From Desertimonas flava (GTDB lineage Bacteria; Actinomycetota; Acidimicrobiia; Acidimicrobiales; Ilumatobacteraceae): 64,000 bases of DNA. Of the stretch, positions 8,798-18,503 are shown one piece after another; position 1 is the stretch's first letter; each line of letters opens with the position of its first letter. The stretch lies in the NCBI RefSeq assembly GCF_003426815.1, contig NZ_QKYK01000003.1, positions 248,001-312,000 on the forward strand. The letters run 5' to 3'. The translations under genes were made by a program, and so were the position numbers. The notes beneath the pieces were generated by a model. The model saw only the letters and a program-made list of their open reading frames with translations. It was not told the origin of the DNA and made no database searches.

Positions 8798-9373
8798 CTA
8801 CGGTAGTTGGCCGCCTGCGTCCGGCCGCACCCGGTCGGAGCCCTCGCCGACCCGGTGGAGGAAGGTCACCCACGTGCGTCCGTAGCGCTTCGTCCGACCC
8901 TGTTCCCAACCGGGCGCTGCGTCGACGACACGCGGCGATTCGGCCACGAGGAGCTCGGCGTCCACGGCGTCGAGCAGCGCCGGCCACTCGTCGAACGTGT
9001 ACGGCGGGTCGGCGAAGGCGATGTCGGCGCGCACGCGCGAGGCCATGACCGTTGCATTGCCGTTCATGACGCGGGTCCGGTCGCCCAGACCGAGGGCGGC
9101 GATGTTGGCGTGAATCGCCGACAGCGCGGCCCGGTCGTTCTCGACGAAGGTGCAGTGCGCTGCGCCCCGCGACAGCGCCTCGATACCCAGGGCACCGCTG
9201 CCGGCGTAGAGGTCGACGACGGTGGCGCCGACGACGACATCGAGGCTGCCGAGCGCGTTGAACACCGCCTCGCGGACCCGGTCGGTGGTGGGGCGCGTGG
9301 TGATCGGCTGCCCGTGGGCCGTCTCGGGGGCCACGAGCTTGCGGCCCCTCAGTTCTCCAGCCACGATGCGCAT
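8798..9373 (-). CDS. rsmD: 16S rRNA (guanine966-N2)-methyltransferase RsmD
   Basis: S-adenosylmethionine-dependent methyltransferase of 16S rRNA. It starts MRIVAGELRGRKL, the family signature, at ATG 9373; 13 extra upstream codons are open but not conserved-looking. SAM-binding motif I is VVDLYAGSGALGIEAL, and the catalytic motif is DPPY (IAFADPPYTFDEW). It has 191 aa, the usual size. It is the first gene of the rsmD-coaD pair and is divergent from the zinc-ribbon gene at 9451. Confidence 0.94.
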   Translation of the reverse strand: MRIVAGELRGRKLVAPETAHGQPITTRPTTDRVREAVFNALGSLDVVVGATVVDLYAGSGALGIEALSRGAAHCTFVENDRAALSAIHANIAALGLGDRTRVMNGNATVMASRVRADIAFADPPYTFDEWPALLDAVDAELLVAESPRVVDAAPGWEQGRTKRYGRTWVTFLHRVGEGSDRVRPDAGGQLP

Positions 9374-9450
9374 CCGCGGCAGGATACGGGCGCGCGTGCG
9401 CTCACTTGACACGGCATTGACACGACGCAGTCGTGGCCTACGCTCCGGGC

Positions 9451-9633
9451 ATGGTCGAACCGGAGCAGACGATCGTGTGCGTCGACTGCGGCGGACGGGC
9501 CCATCTTCTCACCAAGCCGCGGCCCGAGCCGCCCGCATGGGAGCCCGGCGACATCGTCGCCTACCGCTGCGAGGACTGCCTCGACCGATGGGACCTCGTC
9601 CTTCCCGAGGAGCACGATGGCGATGACGGCTGA
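9451..9633 (+). CDS. Small zinc-ribbon protein
   Basis: A 60-aa protein with two CxxC pairs (CVDCGG near the start and CEDC near residue 42), making a likely zinc ribbon, and an acidic C-terminus. I choose ATG 9451 over an in-frame GTG 18 bases upstream because the ATG starts a compact protein. It overlaps the following PhyH gene by 17 bases, so they are likely co-transcribed. No function can be assigned. Confidence 0.65.
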   Translation: MVEPEQTIVCVDCGGRAHLLTKPRPEPPAWEPGDIVAYRCEDCLDRWDLVLPEEHDGDDG

Positions 9634-10480
9634 ACGCGCCGGCAACCCTGCCGGCCAACTCGCCGACGATCTGGCGCGGTACGAACGCGACGGCTTCGTG
9701 GTGATCCCGGGTGCGGTCACCGATGCCGAGCTCGACACGATCCGCGCCGAGCTCGAGCCGCATCTCGACGAGAGCCGGCTGCTCGGGCGCAACGACTTCG
9801 AAGGCTTCCGGACGAACCGGGTCTATGCCCTGCTCGCCAAGGCGCCGTCGGTGGCCACGCTGGTCGAGCACGAGCGGGTGGTCGCCATGCTCGACCGCCT
9901 GCTGATGCCCAACTACCTGCTGTCGGCGAACCTCGCCATCAACCTGTGGCCCGGCGAGACCGCCCAGCAACTGCACTTCGACGACTCCTTCTATCCGCTC
10001 CCCCGCCCGCGTCCGGCGATCAGCGTGAGCGCGATCTGGGCGATCGACGACTTCACCGAGGAGAACGGGGCCACCGAGGTGATCGCCGGGAGCCATCGTT
10101 GGGGTGACGAGGTGCCCGGCCCCGACACCGCGACGACCCCCGTCGTCATGACGGCCGGCTCGGTGGTGGTGTTCTCGGGGACGCTCTGGCACCGGGGCGG
10201 GGCCAACCGATCGGCTCGACCGCGGTTGGCGATCACGCCGCAGTACTGCGAGCCGTGGGCGCGCCAGCAGGAGCAGCACGTGCTCGCCACCGGCGACGGA
10301 GCCGCCGCCTTCTCGCCGCGTCTCCAGGCGATGCTCGGCTACAGCATCCACCCACCCTTCATGGGACACGTCAACGGGCTCCACCCGCGACGGCTCATCG
10401 ACGATGCTTACGATCCGGCGGCGTCGGGCGCCGGCGAGGCGGCCACCGCCAGGTACGCCGAGATGCGCGGCGGGCGCTGA
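9617..10480 (+). CDS. Phytanoyl-CoA dioxygenase (PhyH) family protein
   Basis: A 287-aa Fe(II)/2-oxoglutarate-dependent oxygenase-like protein. The iron-binding HxD motif is in QQLHFDDSF, the distal histidine is in LWHRGGANRS, and the 2-oxoglutarate arginine is likely the one in SARPRLAITPQY. The N-terminus (RYERDGFVVIPGAVTDAELD) is typical of PhyH proteins. Such enzymes hydroxylate acyl-CoAs or small metabolites; the substrate here is unknown. It converges on the LuxR regulator with only 4 bases between stops. Confidence 0.85.
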   Translation: MAMTAERAGNPAGQLADDLARYERDGFVVIPGAVTDAELDTIRAELEPHLDESRLLGRNDFEGFRTNRVYALLAKAPSVATLVEHERVVAMLDRLLMPNYLLSANLAINLWPGETAQQLHFDDSFYPLPRPRPAISVSAIWAIDDFTEENGATEVIAGSHRWGDEVPGPDTATTPVVMTAGSVVVFSGTLWHRGGANRSARPRLAITPQYCEPWARQQEQHVLATGDGAAAFSPRLQAMLGYSIHPPFMGHVNGLHPRRLIDDAYDPAASGAGEAATARYAEMRGGR

Positions 10481-10484
10481 CGCG

Positions 10485-13367
10485 TCAGCCGCGGAGCGCC
10501 GAGGAGAGCTCGCTGCGCGACGTGATGCCGAGCTTCTGATACGTGTGGGCGAGGTGCGTCTCGACCGTCTTCACCGACACGAATAGTTCCTCGGCGATCT
10601 CGCGATTGGTCCGTCCGGCAGCAGCGAGCATGGAGGTGCGTCGCTCGCTCGCCGTGAGGGCGCCGACCCCGCTCATCGGCCGCAGTTTGCGTGACGCGCC
10701 GAGGCCGCGCAGCGTGCTCGACGCGATGGAGACGAGGCGCGTGGCACCGCAGCGCTCGGCGATCTGCAGGGCCTCGGCGACGAGGCGCTGCTCCTCCGGT
10801 GTGCCGAGGATGGACGGGGACCGGGCGACCGACAGCAGGGTTCGCGCTTCTTCGAGCCGCGCGCCGAGCTTGGCGAACTCCGACACCACGAGCGCTCCGT
10901 CGTCGGTGCCCGACGTGCCGTCCGTGGTGACCAGCAGCCGGTGGGCTTCGGCGCGGGGCCGTGGCGCGCCGAAACGCTCGGCCTCGTCGAGGGCTACGCG
11001 AGCCAGCTCCCGGGCCTCGGCGAGCCGACCGGCCAAGAACGAGGCGAACGCGATGTTCACGCGCCAGGACACGAGGCCGGGCGACACGATCCCCGCCTCC
11101 TGCGAGCGTTCGAGGCCCCGTTCGAGATCGGCGAACGCTTCGTTCCACCGTTCGCGGGCGCCGTGCAGGCGGCCCCGGGCGAAGAGCAGGAAGAGGTGGA
11201 ACACAGAGTCGCCGTCACCGGTGTCGTAGCCGTGGTCGGCGAGCAGCGCCTCGGCGCCGCCGAGGTCGTCGCGCTCACGCACCACGTCCACCAGCACGGC
11301 CAGCGCGCCCGGCACGAGGTGATCGAGGCGGTGGGCGATGGCCAGATCGAGCGACGTCTGGGCGTCGGTGGCGGCGTCGTCGAGGTCGCCGGCCCGGAAG
11401 GCGATCAGGGCACGGAGGAAGAGCACGATGCCGACGAGCGCCGGCGCGCCACGCCGCCGCGCCGCCGTGAGGTGCCGGTCGATGATGGTCGCTGCGTCGT
11501 CGTCGCGATCGGCCATCACCAGCGCGCAGAGCGGCAGGTGGAACCACACGGGGAGCATCGGGTCGGCGCCGCCGTCGCTGTCGAGCGAGGCGAGGGCGCG
11601 AGCGGCGAGATAGGCGACGTCGTCCGCCGGCTCACCGAGGCACGCACCGTGGTACGCGCGGATCCCGAGGATCGACGGGTCGGCGTCGGACTCAGGCGTC
11701 ACGAGCGACATCAGCTCGGCCACCCGGTCGCGCACCAGGCCGGCAGCGACGGGGCCGATGGTGCCCACGAACGCGTGAGCGGCGACGAGCGCCAGATGGA
11801 GTGCCGGCTCCCTCGGAAGCTCGGCGGCGAGGGCATCGAGGTCGGCCACGGCATCGGCGGCCCGACCGTGCATCGCCTGGGTGACGGCTCGAGCCGTCGC
11901 CAGCTGGACGCGCACCTTGGGGTCGGTCAGGCGTTGCACGGCGAGGCCGAGATGCTCGATCGCTCCCGGGTCGAGGATGAACGACTCGGCGGCGCCGAGC
12001 CGTAGGGCGATCCCGAGCGCACGCTCCGGGGACGCCGGTTCGGCGAGGGCCCGGCGGAGCTGGGCGATCGCCACGTCGGTGGCGCCCTGATCGATGGCGA
12101 TCCGCGCCGAGGCGTCGAGCACGTCGACGACGTCGGGATCGCCGACCGGCTCGGCCACCATGAGGTGCCGGGCGATGCGCTCGGGCCCGGCGCCCTCGGC
12201 GCGGAGGCACTGGGCGGCCGCACGATGACGGCTCGACCGGTCGCCGGGCAGGATGCCGCGGTACACAGCGTCCTCGACCAGCGGGTGGACGAACGCCAGC
12301 GGCCGGTCGGCTCGCAGCACGTCGGCGATCAGCAGCGCATCGGCTGCCTCGCCGACCGCATCGGGGCTGCGCCCGGTGAGCGCCGCGACGTGCCGCACGT
12401 GCGCATCGGCGCCGAGCACGGCGACCGATCGGGCGACCTCGAGGGCGTCGGACGACAGGTTGCCGATGCGCGACACGACCGCCCCAGCGGCGTCGATGTC
12501 GCGCAGGCGGCGGGCACCCGACGAGTCGGGCGTGACGTCGGCTCGGCTCGCCGCCTTCAGCAACTCCCCGACGAGGAACGGGTTGCCGCCGGTCTGCTCG
12601 ACGACGACGTCGCAGAAGTCGGCCGTCTCACCGCTGCCCCCGCGCCGCGTCACGGGCGACGGCGCCAACGTCGTGCCCACCAACTCGGCCACGGCGATGG
12701 GACTCAGCGGCGCCGGGGTGAGCGGGACCACGTCGGGGTGGGCGAGCAGGCGGCGGAGCACCTCACCGTCCGGGCCCGGCACGGGCGGTCGGGAGCCGAC
12801 GACGATCGCCACCGGGATCTCGGCGGCCCGCGGGGCGAGATGACTGAGGAAACGCAGCGACGGCGGGTCGAACCAGTGGACGTCGTCGCACACGAGCACG
12901 AGCGGCCGTGGCGACTCGGCGATCGCCACGGTCAACCAGTAGAGGCCGTGGAGAACGGCGCCGGGAGCGGCCGCCTCGGCTGCGTCGAACGCGGACGACC
13001 GGCCGAACAGGGCGGCGGCGGCCGCCGCACCGTCGGCGAACAAGGCGTCGGCGCCGGGCGAGCGGGCCACGAACGTGTCGAAGAGCTGCCGGACGGCGCC
13101 GTAGGCGAACTCCTGCTCCAGGCTGCCGCCGACTGCCGACAGGACCGTGAAACCACGCCGTTTCGCCTCCCGCAGTGCGCCGACGACGAGCCGCGTCTTG
13201 CCGATCCCCGCCGGTCCGGTGACCGTGATCATGCCGCCCCGTCCCTCGCCGACGGCATCGAGGACCGACGTCAACGCCGACCACTCCCGAGCTCGCTCGA
13301 GGAGCGGCTCGGGCGCGTCGGGGCCGCGCTCGCCCGGCTGGCCCTGAACCGGATGGGGGTGCACCAC
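10485..13367 (-). CDS. Large ATP-binding LuxR-family regulator (LAL/MalT-like)
   Basis: A 960-aa signal-transducing ATPase regulator. The N-terminal AAA/STAND ATPase has Walker A GPAGIGKT near residue 52 and a Walker B-like LVLVCDDVHWFD near residue 160. A long alpha-helical, TPR-like middle follows. The last ~65 residues form a LuxR-type helix-turn-helix (LTASERR...NREIAEELFVSVKTVETHLAHTYQKLG). Such proteins bind ATP and an inducer, oligomerise and activate nearby or distant operons. It starts with tandem GTG codons at 13367. It is inserted between recG and the rsmD block and faces the PhyH gene tail to tail. Its targets are not evident. Confidence 0.92.
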   Translation of the reverse strand: MVHPHPVQGQPGERGPDAPEPLLERAREWSALTSVLDAVGEGRGGMITVTGPAGIGKTRLVVGALREAKRRGFTVLSAVGGSLEQEFAYGAVRQLFDTFVARSPGADALFADGAAAAAALFGRSSAFDAAEAAAPGAVLHGLYWLTVAIAESPRPLVLVCDDVHWFDPPSLRFLSHLAPRAAEIPVAIVVGSRPPVPGPDGEVLRRLLAHPDVVPLTPAPLSPIAVAELVGTTLAPSPVTRRGGSGETADFCDVVVEQTGGNPFLVGELLKAASRADVTPDSSGARRLRDIDAAGAVVSRIGNLSSDALEVARSVAVLGADAHVRHVAALTGRSPDAVGEAADALLIADVLRADRPLAFVHPLVEDAVYRGILPGDRSSRHRAAAQCLRAEGAGPERIARHLMVAEPVGDPDVVDVLDASARIAIDQGATDVAIAQLRRALAEPASPERALGIALRLGAAESFILDPGAIEHLGLAVQRLTDPKVRVQLATARAVTQAMHGRAADAVADLDALAAELPREPALHLALVAAHAFVGTIGPVAAGLVRDRVAELMSLVTPESDADPSILGIRAYHGACLGEPADDVAYLAARALASLDSDGGADPMLPVWFHLPLCALVMADRDDDAATIIDRHLTAARRRGAPALVGIVLFLRALIAFRAGDLDDAATDAQTSLDLAIAHRLDHLVPGALAVLVDVVRERDDLGGAEALLADHGYDTGDGDSVFHLFLLFARGRLHGARERWNEAFADLERGLERSQEAGIVSPGLVSWRVNIAFASFLAGRLAEARELARVALDEAERFGAPRPRAEAHRLLVTTDGTSGTDDGALVVSEFAKLGARLEEARTLLSVARSPSILGTPEEQRLVAEALQIAERCGATRLVSIASSTLRGLGASRKLRPMSGVGALTASERRTSMLAAAGRTNREIAEELFVSVKTVETHLAHTYQKLGITSRSELSSALRG

Positions 13368-13460
13368 TGTCCGTGATCGTACCCGTCGCCGGTGACACGG
13401 TCCCGGCTGTTACGCCCCGGAACCCTCAGGCTGGGTGTCCTGGCAGCAAGCTTTTGAGGG

Positions 13461-15605
13461 CTACGAGCTGGCGAGGAACTCGGCGTCCTGCTCGGTGAAC
13501 AGCAGCTCGAGCTCGTCGGCCAGTTCGGGGTGACCGGACAGATCGGGGTCGGCGTCGACGATCTCGAAGGCCGCCTCGCGGGCGAGGCGGATCAGCTCCT
13601 CGTCGTGGCGGAGCGACGCCAGCCGCAGGTCGCTGCGGCCCTTCTGCGCCGAGTTCATGATGGTGCCCTCACCCCGCAGGTGCAGATCGATCTCGGCCAG
13701 TTCGAACCCGTCGGTCGTCGACTTGATCGCCTCCACCCTGGCGCTGATGGTGCCGTCCTCGTCCGGCGTGCTGAGCAGCCAGCAGCGCGACTCGGCGGCG
13801 CCTCGCCCGACCCGCCCCCGCAACTGGTGCAGCTGGGCGATCCCGAACCGCTCGGCGTCGAGGATGACCATCACGGTCGCGTTGGGGACGTCGACACCGA
13901 CCTCGATGACCGTCGTCGCGACGAGCACGTCGAGCTCACCGCGGCGGAACTGGCCCATCACGTCGTCCTTGTCGGCGCTCGCCATGCGGCCGTGGAGCAG
14001 ACCGAGCCGGAGGCCGTACAGGTGCCCGCCCTGCAGCTCCTCGTACGTCTCGACGGCCGACGCCACCTCGAGCTTCTCGGACTCCTCGATCAGCGGGCAC
14101 ACCACGTAGGCCTGACGACCGGCGGCGACCTCCTCCCGGACGTCGGCCCACGCACCTTCGACCTCCAGCGGCGCGCTGGCGATCGAGGTCTTGATCGGTG
14201 TCCGGCCCGGCGGCAATTCGTCGAGGACGCTCACGTCGAGATCGCCGTACACGGTCATCGCGGCGGTGCGAGGGATCGGCGTTGCCGTCATCACCAGGAC
14301 GTCGGGGACGGCGGCGCCGGCCTTGTCCCGAAGTGCCGCGCGCTGCTCGACGCCGAAACGGTGCTGCTCGTCGACGACGACCACGCCGAGGCGGTGGAAC
14401 CCGACGGCTCCCTGGATGAGCGCGTGGGTACCGATCACGATGTCGATCTCCCCACTGGCGAGGTCGGCGAGGAGTTCCTTGCGAGCCGCCCCCGTGACGC
14501 GGTTCGTGAGCAGTTCGACGCGCAGCTGGCGTTCGCCGAACAGGTTGTCGGCGGGCACCCGCAGACCCTCCACCAGTGCCCGGACCCCGGCGAAGTGCTG
14601 CTCGGCGAGCACCTCCGTCGGCGCCATGAGGGCTCCCTGCGCTCCGGTCTGCACGGCCGCGAGCAGGGCGGTGAGGGCGACCACCGTTTTGCCCGACCCG
14701 ACGTCGCCCTGCAGAAGCCGGTGCATCGGTTGCGTGGACACGAGGTCGGCGGCGATCTCTCCGATGACTCGCCGTTGGGCCCCGGTGAGCTCGTACGGCA
14801 GCGCGGTGTGGAACCGCCGCACCAGTTCGCCCTCGACGTGATGAGAGATCCCGACGGAGTTGGCCTCGATCTCGCGCTTGCGCCGGACCAGCACGAGCTG
14901 GACGCGCAGCAGCTCGTCGAAGGCCAGCCTGCGGCGCGCCCGGTGCTTGACGGCCATCGCATCGGGCAGGTGGATGTCGTGAAGTGCCTCGCCCCGGCCG
15001 ACGAGGTCGTGGCGCTCGCGGATCGACGCCGGGACCGGGTCGCTGATGCCGCGCGGCGCCGAGCGTCGCAGCGCCTCCTCGACCCACGCGGCGATCTCCC
15101 ACGTGTTGATCTGCGCCTTCTCGCTCTGCGGGTAGATCGGCACGATGCGCCCCGTGCGGTCGCCGATGAGGTCGACGATCGGGTTCGTCATCTGCAGGCC
15201 GCCGCGGAACTCGTCGACCTTGCCGAACAGCGCGACGTTGAGATCGGGCGTGAGCTGCCGCTCCCGCCACGGCTGGTTGAAGAACGTGATCTGCATGCGA
15301 CCCGTGCCGTCGCCGACCACCGCCTCGACAAGCGACCGGCGATTGCGGGTGCGGCGGCTGGAGACCCGGCGCACGGTGACGAGCACGAGGGCCTCTTCAC
15401 CGACGCGCAGATCGGCGACGCGGGCTTCGTTGGTGCGGTCGACCCAGCGACGCGGGTACGTCGACAGCAGGTCGAGCACGGTGTCGATGCCGATGCTGTG
15501 CAGCGCCTTGGCCTTCACCGGCCCGACGCCCTTCAACGTGGCGACGCCGATGTCGGCGAAGTCGCGGAGCGTGAGCGGGGCCGTCACGGCAGCGGTTTCC
15601 GACAT
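13461..15605 (-). CDS. recG: ATP-dependent DNA helicase RecG
   Basis: A branch-migrating helicase that remodels stalled forks and recombination intermediates. The 714-aa protein has the N-terminal wedge/OB domain, helicase motif I GDVGSGKTV, motif II DEQH, motif III MTATPIPRT and the C-terminal helicase motif VEVGVDVPNATVM followed by QLHQLRGRVGRG. Length is normal. It lies 13 bases downstream of the DAK2-type gene, a common actinobacterial pairing. Confidence 0.97.
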   Translation of the reverse strand: MSETAAVTAPLTLRDFADIGVATLKGVGPVKAKALHSIGIDTVLDLLSTYPRRWVDRTNEARVADLRVGEEALVLVTVRRVSSRRTRNRRSLVEAVVGDGTGRMQITFFNQPWRERQLTPDLNVALFGKVDEFRGGLQMTNPIVDLIGDRTGRIVPIYPQSEKAQINTWEIAAWVEEALRRSAPRGISDPVPASIRERHDLVGRGEALHDIHLPDAMAVKHRARRRLAFDELLRVQLVLVRRKREIEANSVGISHHVEGELVRRFHTALPYELTGAQRRVIGEIAADLVSTQPMHRLLQGDVGSGKTVVALTALLAAVQTGAQGALMAPTEVLAEQHFAGVRALVEGLRVPADNLFGERQLRVELLTNRVTGAARKELLADLASGEIDIVIGTHALIQGAVGFHRLGVVVVDEQHRFGVEQRAALRDKAGAAVPDVLVMTATPIPRTAAMTVYGDLDVSVLDELPPGRTPIKTSIASAPLEVEGAWADVREEVAAGRQAYVVCPLIEESEKLEVASAVETYEELQGGHLYGLRLGLLHGRMASADKDDVMGQFRRGELDVLVATTVIEVGVDVPNATVMVILDAERFGIAQLHQLRGRVGRGAAESRCWLLSTPDEDGTISARVEAIKSTTDGFELAEIDLHLRGEGTIMNSAQKGRSDLRLASLRHDEELIRLAREAAFEIVDADPDLSGHPELADELELLFTEQDAEFLASS

Positions 15606-15618
15606 CCGCGGGCCACGC

Positions 15619-17319
15619 CTACTCGACGCCGAACAGGTAGGGGTACAGCGGTTGACCGCCCTCGTGGTGTTCCATCTCGACGTCGGGGAAGCGCCCGGCG
15701 AACCACTCCTCGAGCGCCGCTGTCTCGTCGTCGACGGCGCCGGCGCCCGTGATCACGGTGACCAGTTCGCGTCCCTCGCCGACGAGATGCTCGAGCAGCG
15801 CCTTGGCGGCGGCGACGGCGTCGGGGGCGATGGCGACGATGCCCTCACCGCGGACGATGCCCATCCAGTCACCCTCGGCGATCGGGCCGGCGTCGGTGTT
15901 CGAGGCCCGCACAGCCTGCGTGACCTCGCCGGTCTCGATCGCCTCGGCGGCGTGGCGCATCGGCAGCACGTTGCCCGGGGCGTCGAGCTCGGGGTCGTAG
16001 GCGATCAGCGCGGCGAGCCCCTCGGGCATCGACCTGGTGGGCACGACACGGACGGTCTTGGCGGTGAGGGCGTCGACCTGCTCGGCCACCGGGATGATGT
16101 TCTTGTTGCCAGGCAGGAGGATCACGTGCTGGGCGTTGGCCCGCTCGACGGCCTCGAGGAGCTCGGCCGTCGATGGGTTCAGCGTCTGGCCACCCTTCAC
16201 CACGACCTGCACGCCCAGATCACGGAACAGCGCCGAGATGCCGTTCCCGCTGCTCACGGCGACGACGGCGCACGTGACGGCGGGCAGCTCGCTCGGCGGT
16301 GTGTCCCCGGCACCGTTCGCCGACGCCGTGATCGCTGCCTCGCGCTGAGCGTGCTCGACGGCCACCTCTTCGAAGAGGTCGGTGACGCGGATCTGGAACG
16401 GCCGCCCGTCGAGGGCGAGCGGCACCTCGATCGCCGCCCCGATGTCGTTGGTGTGGACGTGGCAGTTCCACGTGCCGTCGCCGCCGACCACGACGATCGA
16501 GTCGCCGATCTCGCCCCACCGGTGTTTGAACGTGTCGATCTGTTCGTCGGCGAGGTGGCACAGGAACATCACCTCGTAGCGCTGCTCGCTGACGTCCAGC
16601 TCCCCGTCGACCCCCGACGAGCGTCTGGCCACGGCCTCGAACGACTCAGCGGCGAGACCCTCCAGCGACGGGTCGGGTGCGGGTAGGGGCTCGCCGTCCA
16701 CCACGTGGAGCGCGGCGTCGAGGAGCAGCAGAAGCCCTGCTCCTCCGGCGTCGACGACGCCGGCGTCCTTGAGCACGGGGAGCAGCTCGGGCGTCGAGGC
16801 GAGTGCCGCGCGTCCGGCGTCTCGCGCCGCGCGAAGCACGGCGGTCAAGGACGGCGCGCCGTTGGCTGCCGCCGCCTCGGCCGCCTCCGCGCTCTCCCGC
16901 ACGACGGTGAGGATGGTCCCTTCGACCGGCTTGAGCACGGCGAGGTAGGCCGCGTCGGAGGCCGCCCTCAGGGCGCTCGCGGCCCCCTTCGCGTCGGCCG
17001 CCTCGTGCTGCTTGAACGTCGCGGCCAGCCCACGGAGGATCTGCGACACGATGACGCCGCTGTTGCCGCGGGCGCCCATCAACGCGCCGTGGCTGATGGC
17101 GTCGCACGTGGCGGCCATCCCCTCGCGGGCGCCGTCCATCTCGGTGACGACGGCATCGAGCGTACGGGACATGTTGGTGCCGGTGTCCCCATCGGGGACG
17201 GGGTAGACGTTGAGGCGATTGATCGCCGTCTGATGCGTCCTCAGCAGGTCGCGGAACACGGTGATCGTTCGGCGGAGGACCTCGACGTCCACGTGCTCGA
17301 TGACCGCAGCCTCGCTCAT
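15619..17319 (-). CDS. DAK2-domain fatty acid kinase-like protein (FakA/YloV)
   Basis: A 566-aa protein of the YloV/FakA family. The N-terminal DAK2 (Dha kinase L-like) domain has NRLNVYPVPDGDTGTNM, whose aspartates bind Mg-ATP, and GARGNSGVIVSQILRG. A middle domain has VMFLCHLADEQID, and the C-terminal domain has the LLPGNKNI motif. Firmicute FakA phosphorylates fatty acids bound to FakB, giving acyl-phosphate for PlsX/PlsY; no FakB (DegV) gene is visible here. Its position next to recG and rpmB is conserved in many bacteria. The kinase role is inferred from family. Confidence 0.9.
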   Translation of the reverse strand: MSEAAVIEHVDVEVLRRTITVFRDLLRTHQTAINRLNVYPVPDGDTGTNMSRTLDAVVTEMDGAREGMAATCDAISHGALMGARGNSGVIVSQILRGLAATFKQHEAADAKGAASALRAASDAAYLAVLKPVEGTILTVVRESAEAAEAAAANGAPSLTAVLRAARDAGRAALASTPELLPVLKDAGVVDAGGAGLLLLLDAALHVVDGEPLPAPDPSLEGLAAESFEAVARRSSGVDGELDVSEQRYEVMFLCHLADEQIDTFKHRWGEIGDSIVVVGGDGTWNCHVHTNDIGAAIEVPLALDGRPFQIRVTDLFEEVAVEHAQREAAITASANGAGDTPPSELPAVTCAVVAVSSGNGISALFRDLGVQVVVKGGQTLNPSTAELLEAVERANAQHVILLPGNKNIIPVAEQVDALTAKTVRVVPTRSMPEGLAALIAYDPELDAPGNVLPMRHAAEAIETGEVTQAVRASNTDAGPIAEGDWMGIVRGEGIVAIAPDAVAAAKALLEHLVGEGRELVTVITGAGAVDDETAALEEWFAGRFPDVEMEHHEGGQPLYPYLFGVE

Positions 17320-17406
17320 GCCCGACCGTCCGGAATCGACGAAGAGCTGGTGGGGACGGCGCCGGGGATGCGATCGACGGGCACCCCGACAGCGTAGTGA
17401 TCGGGT

Positions 17407-17760
17407 TCAGTCGCCCGGCGGCTCGGTCCCGACGGGCCCCGGCCCGTAGGCGCGCTCGACACTGGCGACGCGCGTCTCGTAGTGCTCGTACCACCGCTCC
17501 CGTCCGATGCGCCGGGCGGTGGCGTGCTCGGCCACGGCCTTCCACGCGCGGGCGTCGGCCTCCGTGCGCCAGTACGACACAGTGATCCCGAAGCGGGTCG
17601 CGGGGTCGCGGCTCGACTCGATCCCCAGGTAGCCGGGTTGACCGGCGGCGAGCTCCTCCATCCGCTCGGCCGTGGCGGCGTACCCGGCGTCGTCGTCGAC
17701 GGTGCGCAACGACGAGAAGATGACGGCCACGTACGGAGGCTGCGGCGTGCGTGCGAACAT
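17407..17760 (-). CDS. Antibiotic biosynthesis monooxygenase (ABM)-fold protein
   Basis: A 117-aa protein with the dimeric alpha/beta barrel pattern of ABM proteins: YVAVIFSSLRT, GYLGIESSRDP, FGITVSYWRTEADARAWK. The closest type in housekeeping contexts is the YhgC/heme-degrading-like or DUF4188-like small enzyme; no catalytic residue allows a finer call. It starts at ATG 17760 and is divergent from rpmB. The C-terminus is proline/glycine-rich. Confidence 0.78.
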   Translation of the reverse strand: MFARTPQPPYVAVIFSSLRTVDDDAGYAATAERMEELAAGQPGYLGIESSRDPATRFGITVSYWRTEADARAWKAVAEHATARRIGRERWYEHYETRVASVERAYGPGPVGTEPPGD

Positions 17761-17920
17761 GGCGCCAGCGTCGCGCAGGTGGTATCAGCGCTCCGTTTCG
17801 ATATCGTCTGATGACTGTTCGACCACGTCGTCGTCCCGGCTGCGCCGGGTCGGTCCGGCGTCCGGCGAGCGAATGTGATCGCCCGGCTAGTGGCCGGACT
17901 CGTGACGGAGAACCAAGACC

Positions 17921-18112
17921 ATGGCCTCAGTGTGTGAAGTGTGCGGCAAGAAGCCCTCGTGGGGTATGTCGGTGTCGCACTCGCACCGGCGCACGAAGCG
18001 GCGCTGGAACCCGAACATCCAGCGGGTCCGCGCGATCGTGAGCGGCTCCACCAAGCGAGTCAACGTCTGCACCGGCTGCATCAAGTCGGGCAAGATCGTC
18101 AAGGCGAGCTGA
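17921..18112 (+). CDS. rpmB: 50S ribosomal protein L28
   Basis: A 63-aa ribosomal protein starting MASVCEVCGKKPSWGMSVSHSHRRTKRRW, with the typical CxxC pairs (CEVC at the N-terminus and CTGC near residue 52), so a zinc-binding type. It precedes the DAK2/recG genes divergently, a conserved neighbourhood. Identity is clear. Confidence 0.96.
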   Translation: MASVCEVCGKKPSWGMSVSHSHRRTKRRWNPNIQRVRAIVSGSTKRVNVCTGCIKSGKIVKAS

Positions 18113-18123
18113 GCGCATCCACC

Positions 18124-18348
18124 ATGCAAGGCGTCGTCAAGGCGTACGACCCCGTGAGCGGGAGCGGTGTGCTGATGTGTGACACCGACCTCGCCGACTA
18201 CGAGATGAGCCCCAACGCCCTCGACGGCTCGGTGCTGCGGATGCTGCGCCAGGGCCAACGAGTGATCTTCGACCTGGACGAGGCCGGTCGCGCCACGGCG
18301 CTGCGCCTCGGGTCCGAGGTCGACATGAAGACACCCGGCGAGGACTGA
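18124..18348 (+). CDS. Small cold-shock-like (OB-fold) protein
   Basis: A 74-aa protein starting [20 protein letters not shown], which resembles the first strands of cold-shock or S1-like OB folds, although the canonical KGFGFI RNA-binding motif is missing. The end ([19 protein letters not shown]) fits the later strands. It starts 11 bases after the rpmB stop and is likely co-transcribed. A nucleic-acid-binding role is an inference. Confidence 0.7.
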   Translation: MQGVVKAYDPVSGSGVLMCDTDLADYEMSPNALDGSVLRMLRQGQRVIFDLDEAGRATALRLGSEVDMKTPGED

Positions 18349-18503
18349 GCGCTCAGCGCGACGTCCTGCGCGGTCCGGTCGTTCGTCACGCGCAGCTTGC
18401 CCGCCCGGGAAGGATTCGCAAACATGGGGCGATCCGCGGCAGGATTTCCGTAGTCGTCCCAAGGTGTGGGACAGACGTCAACGGAGACGGGGTTCAAAAC
18501 GCG

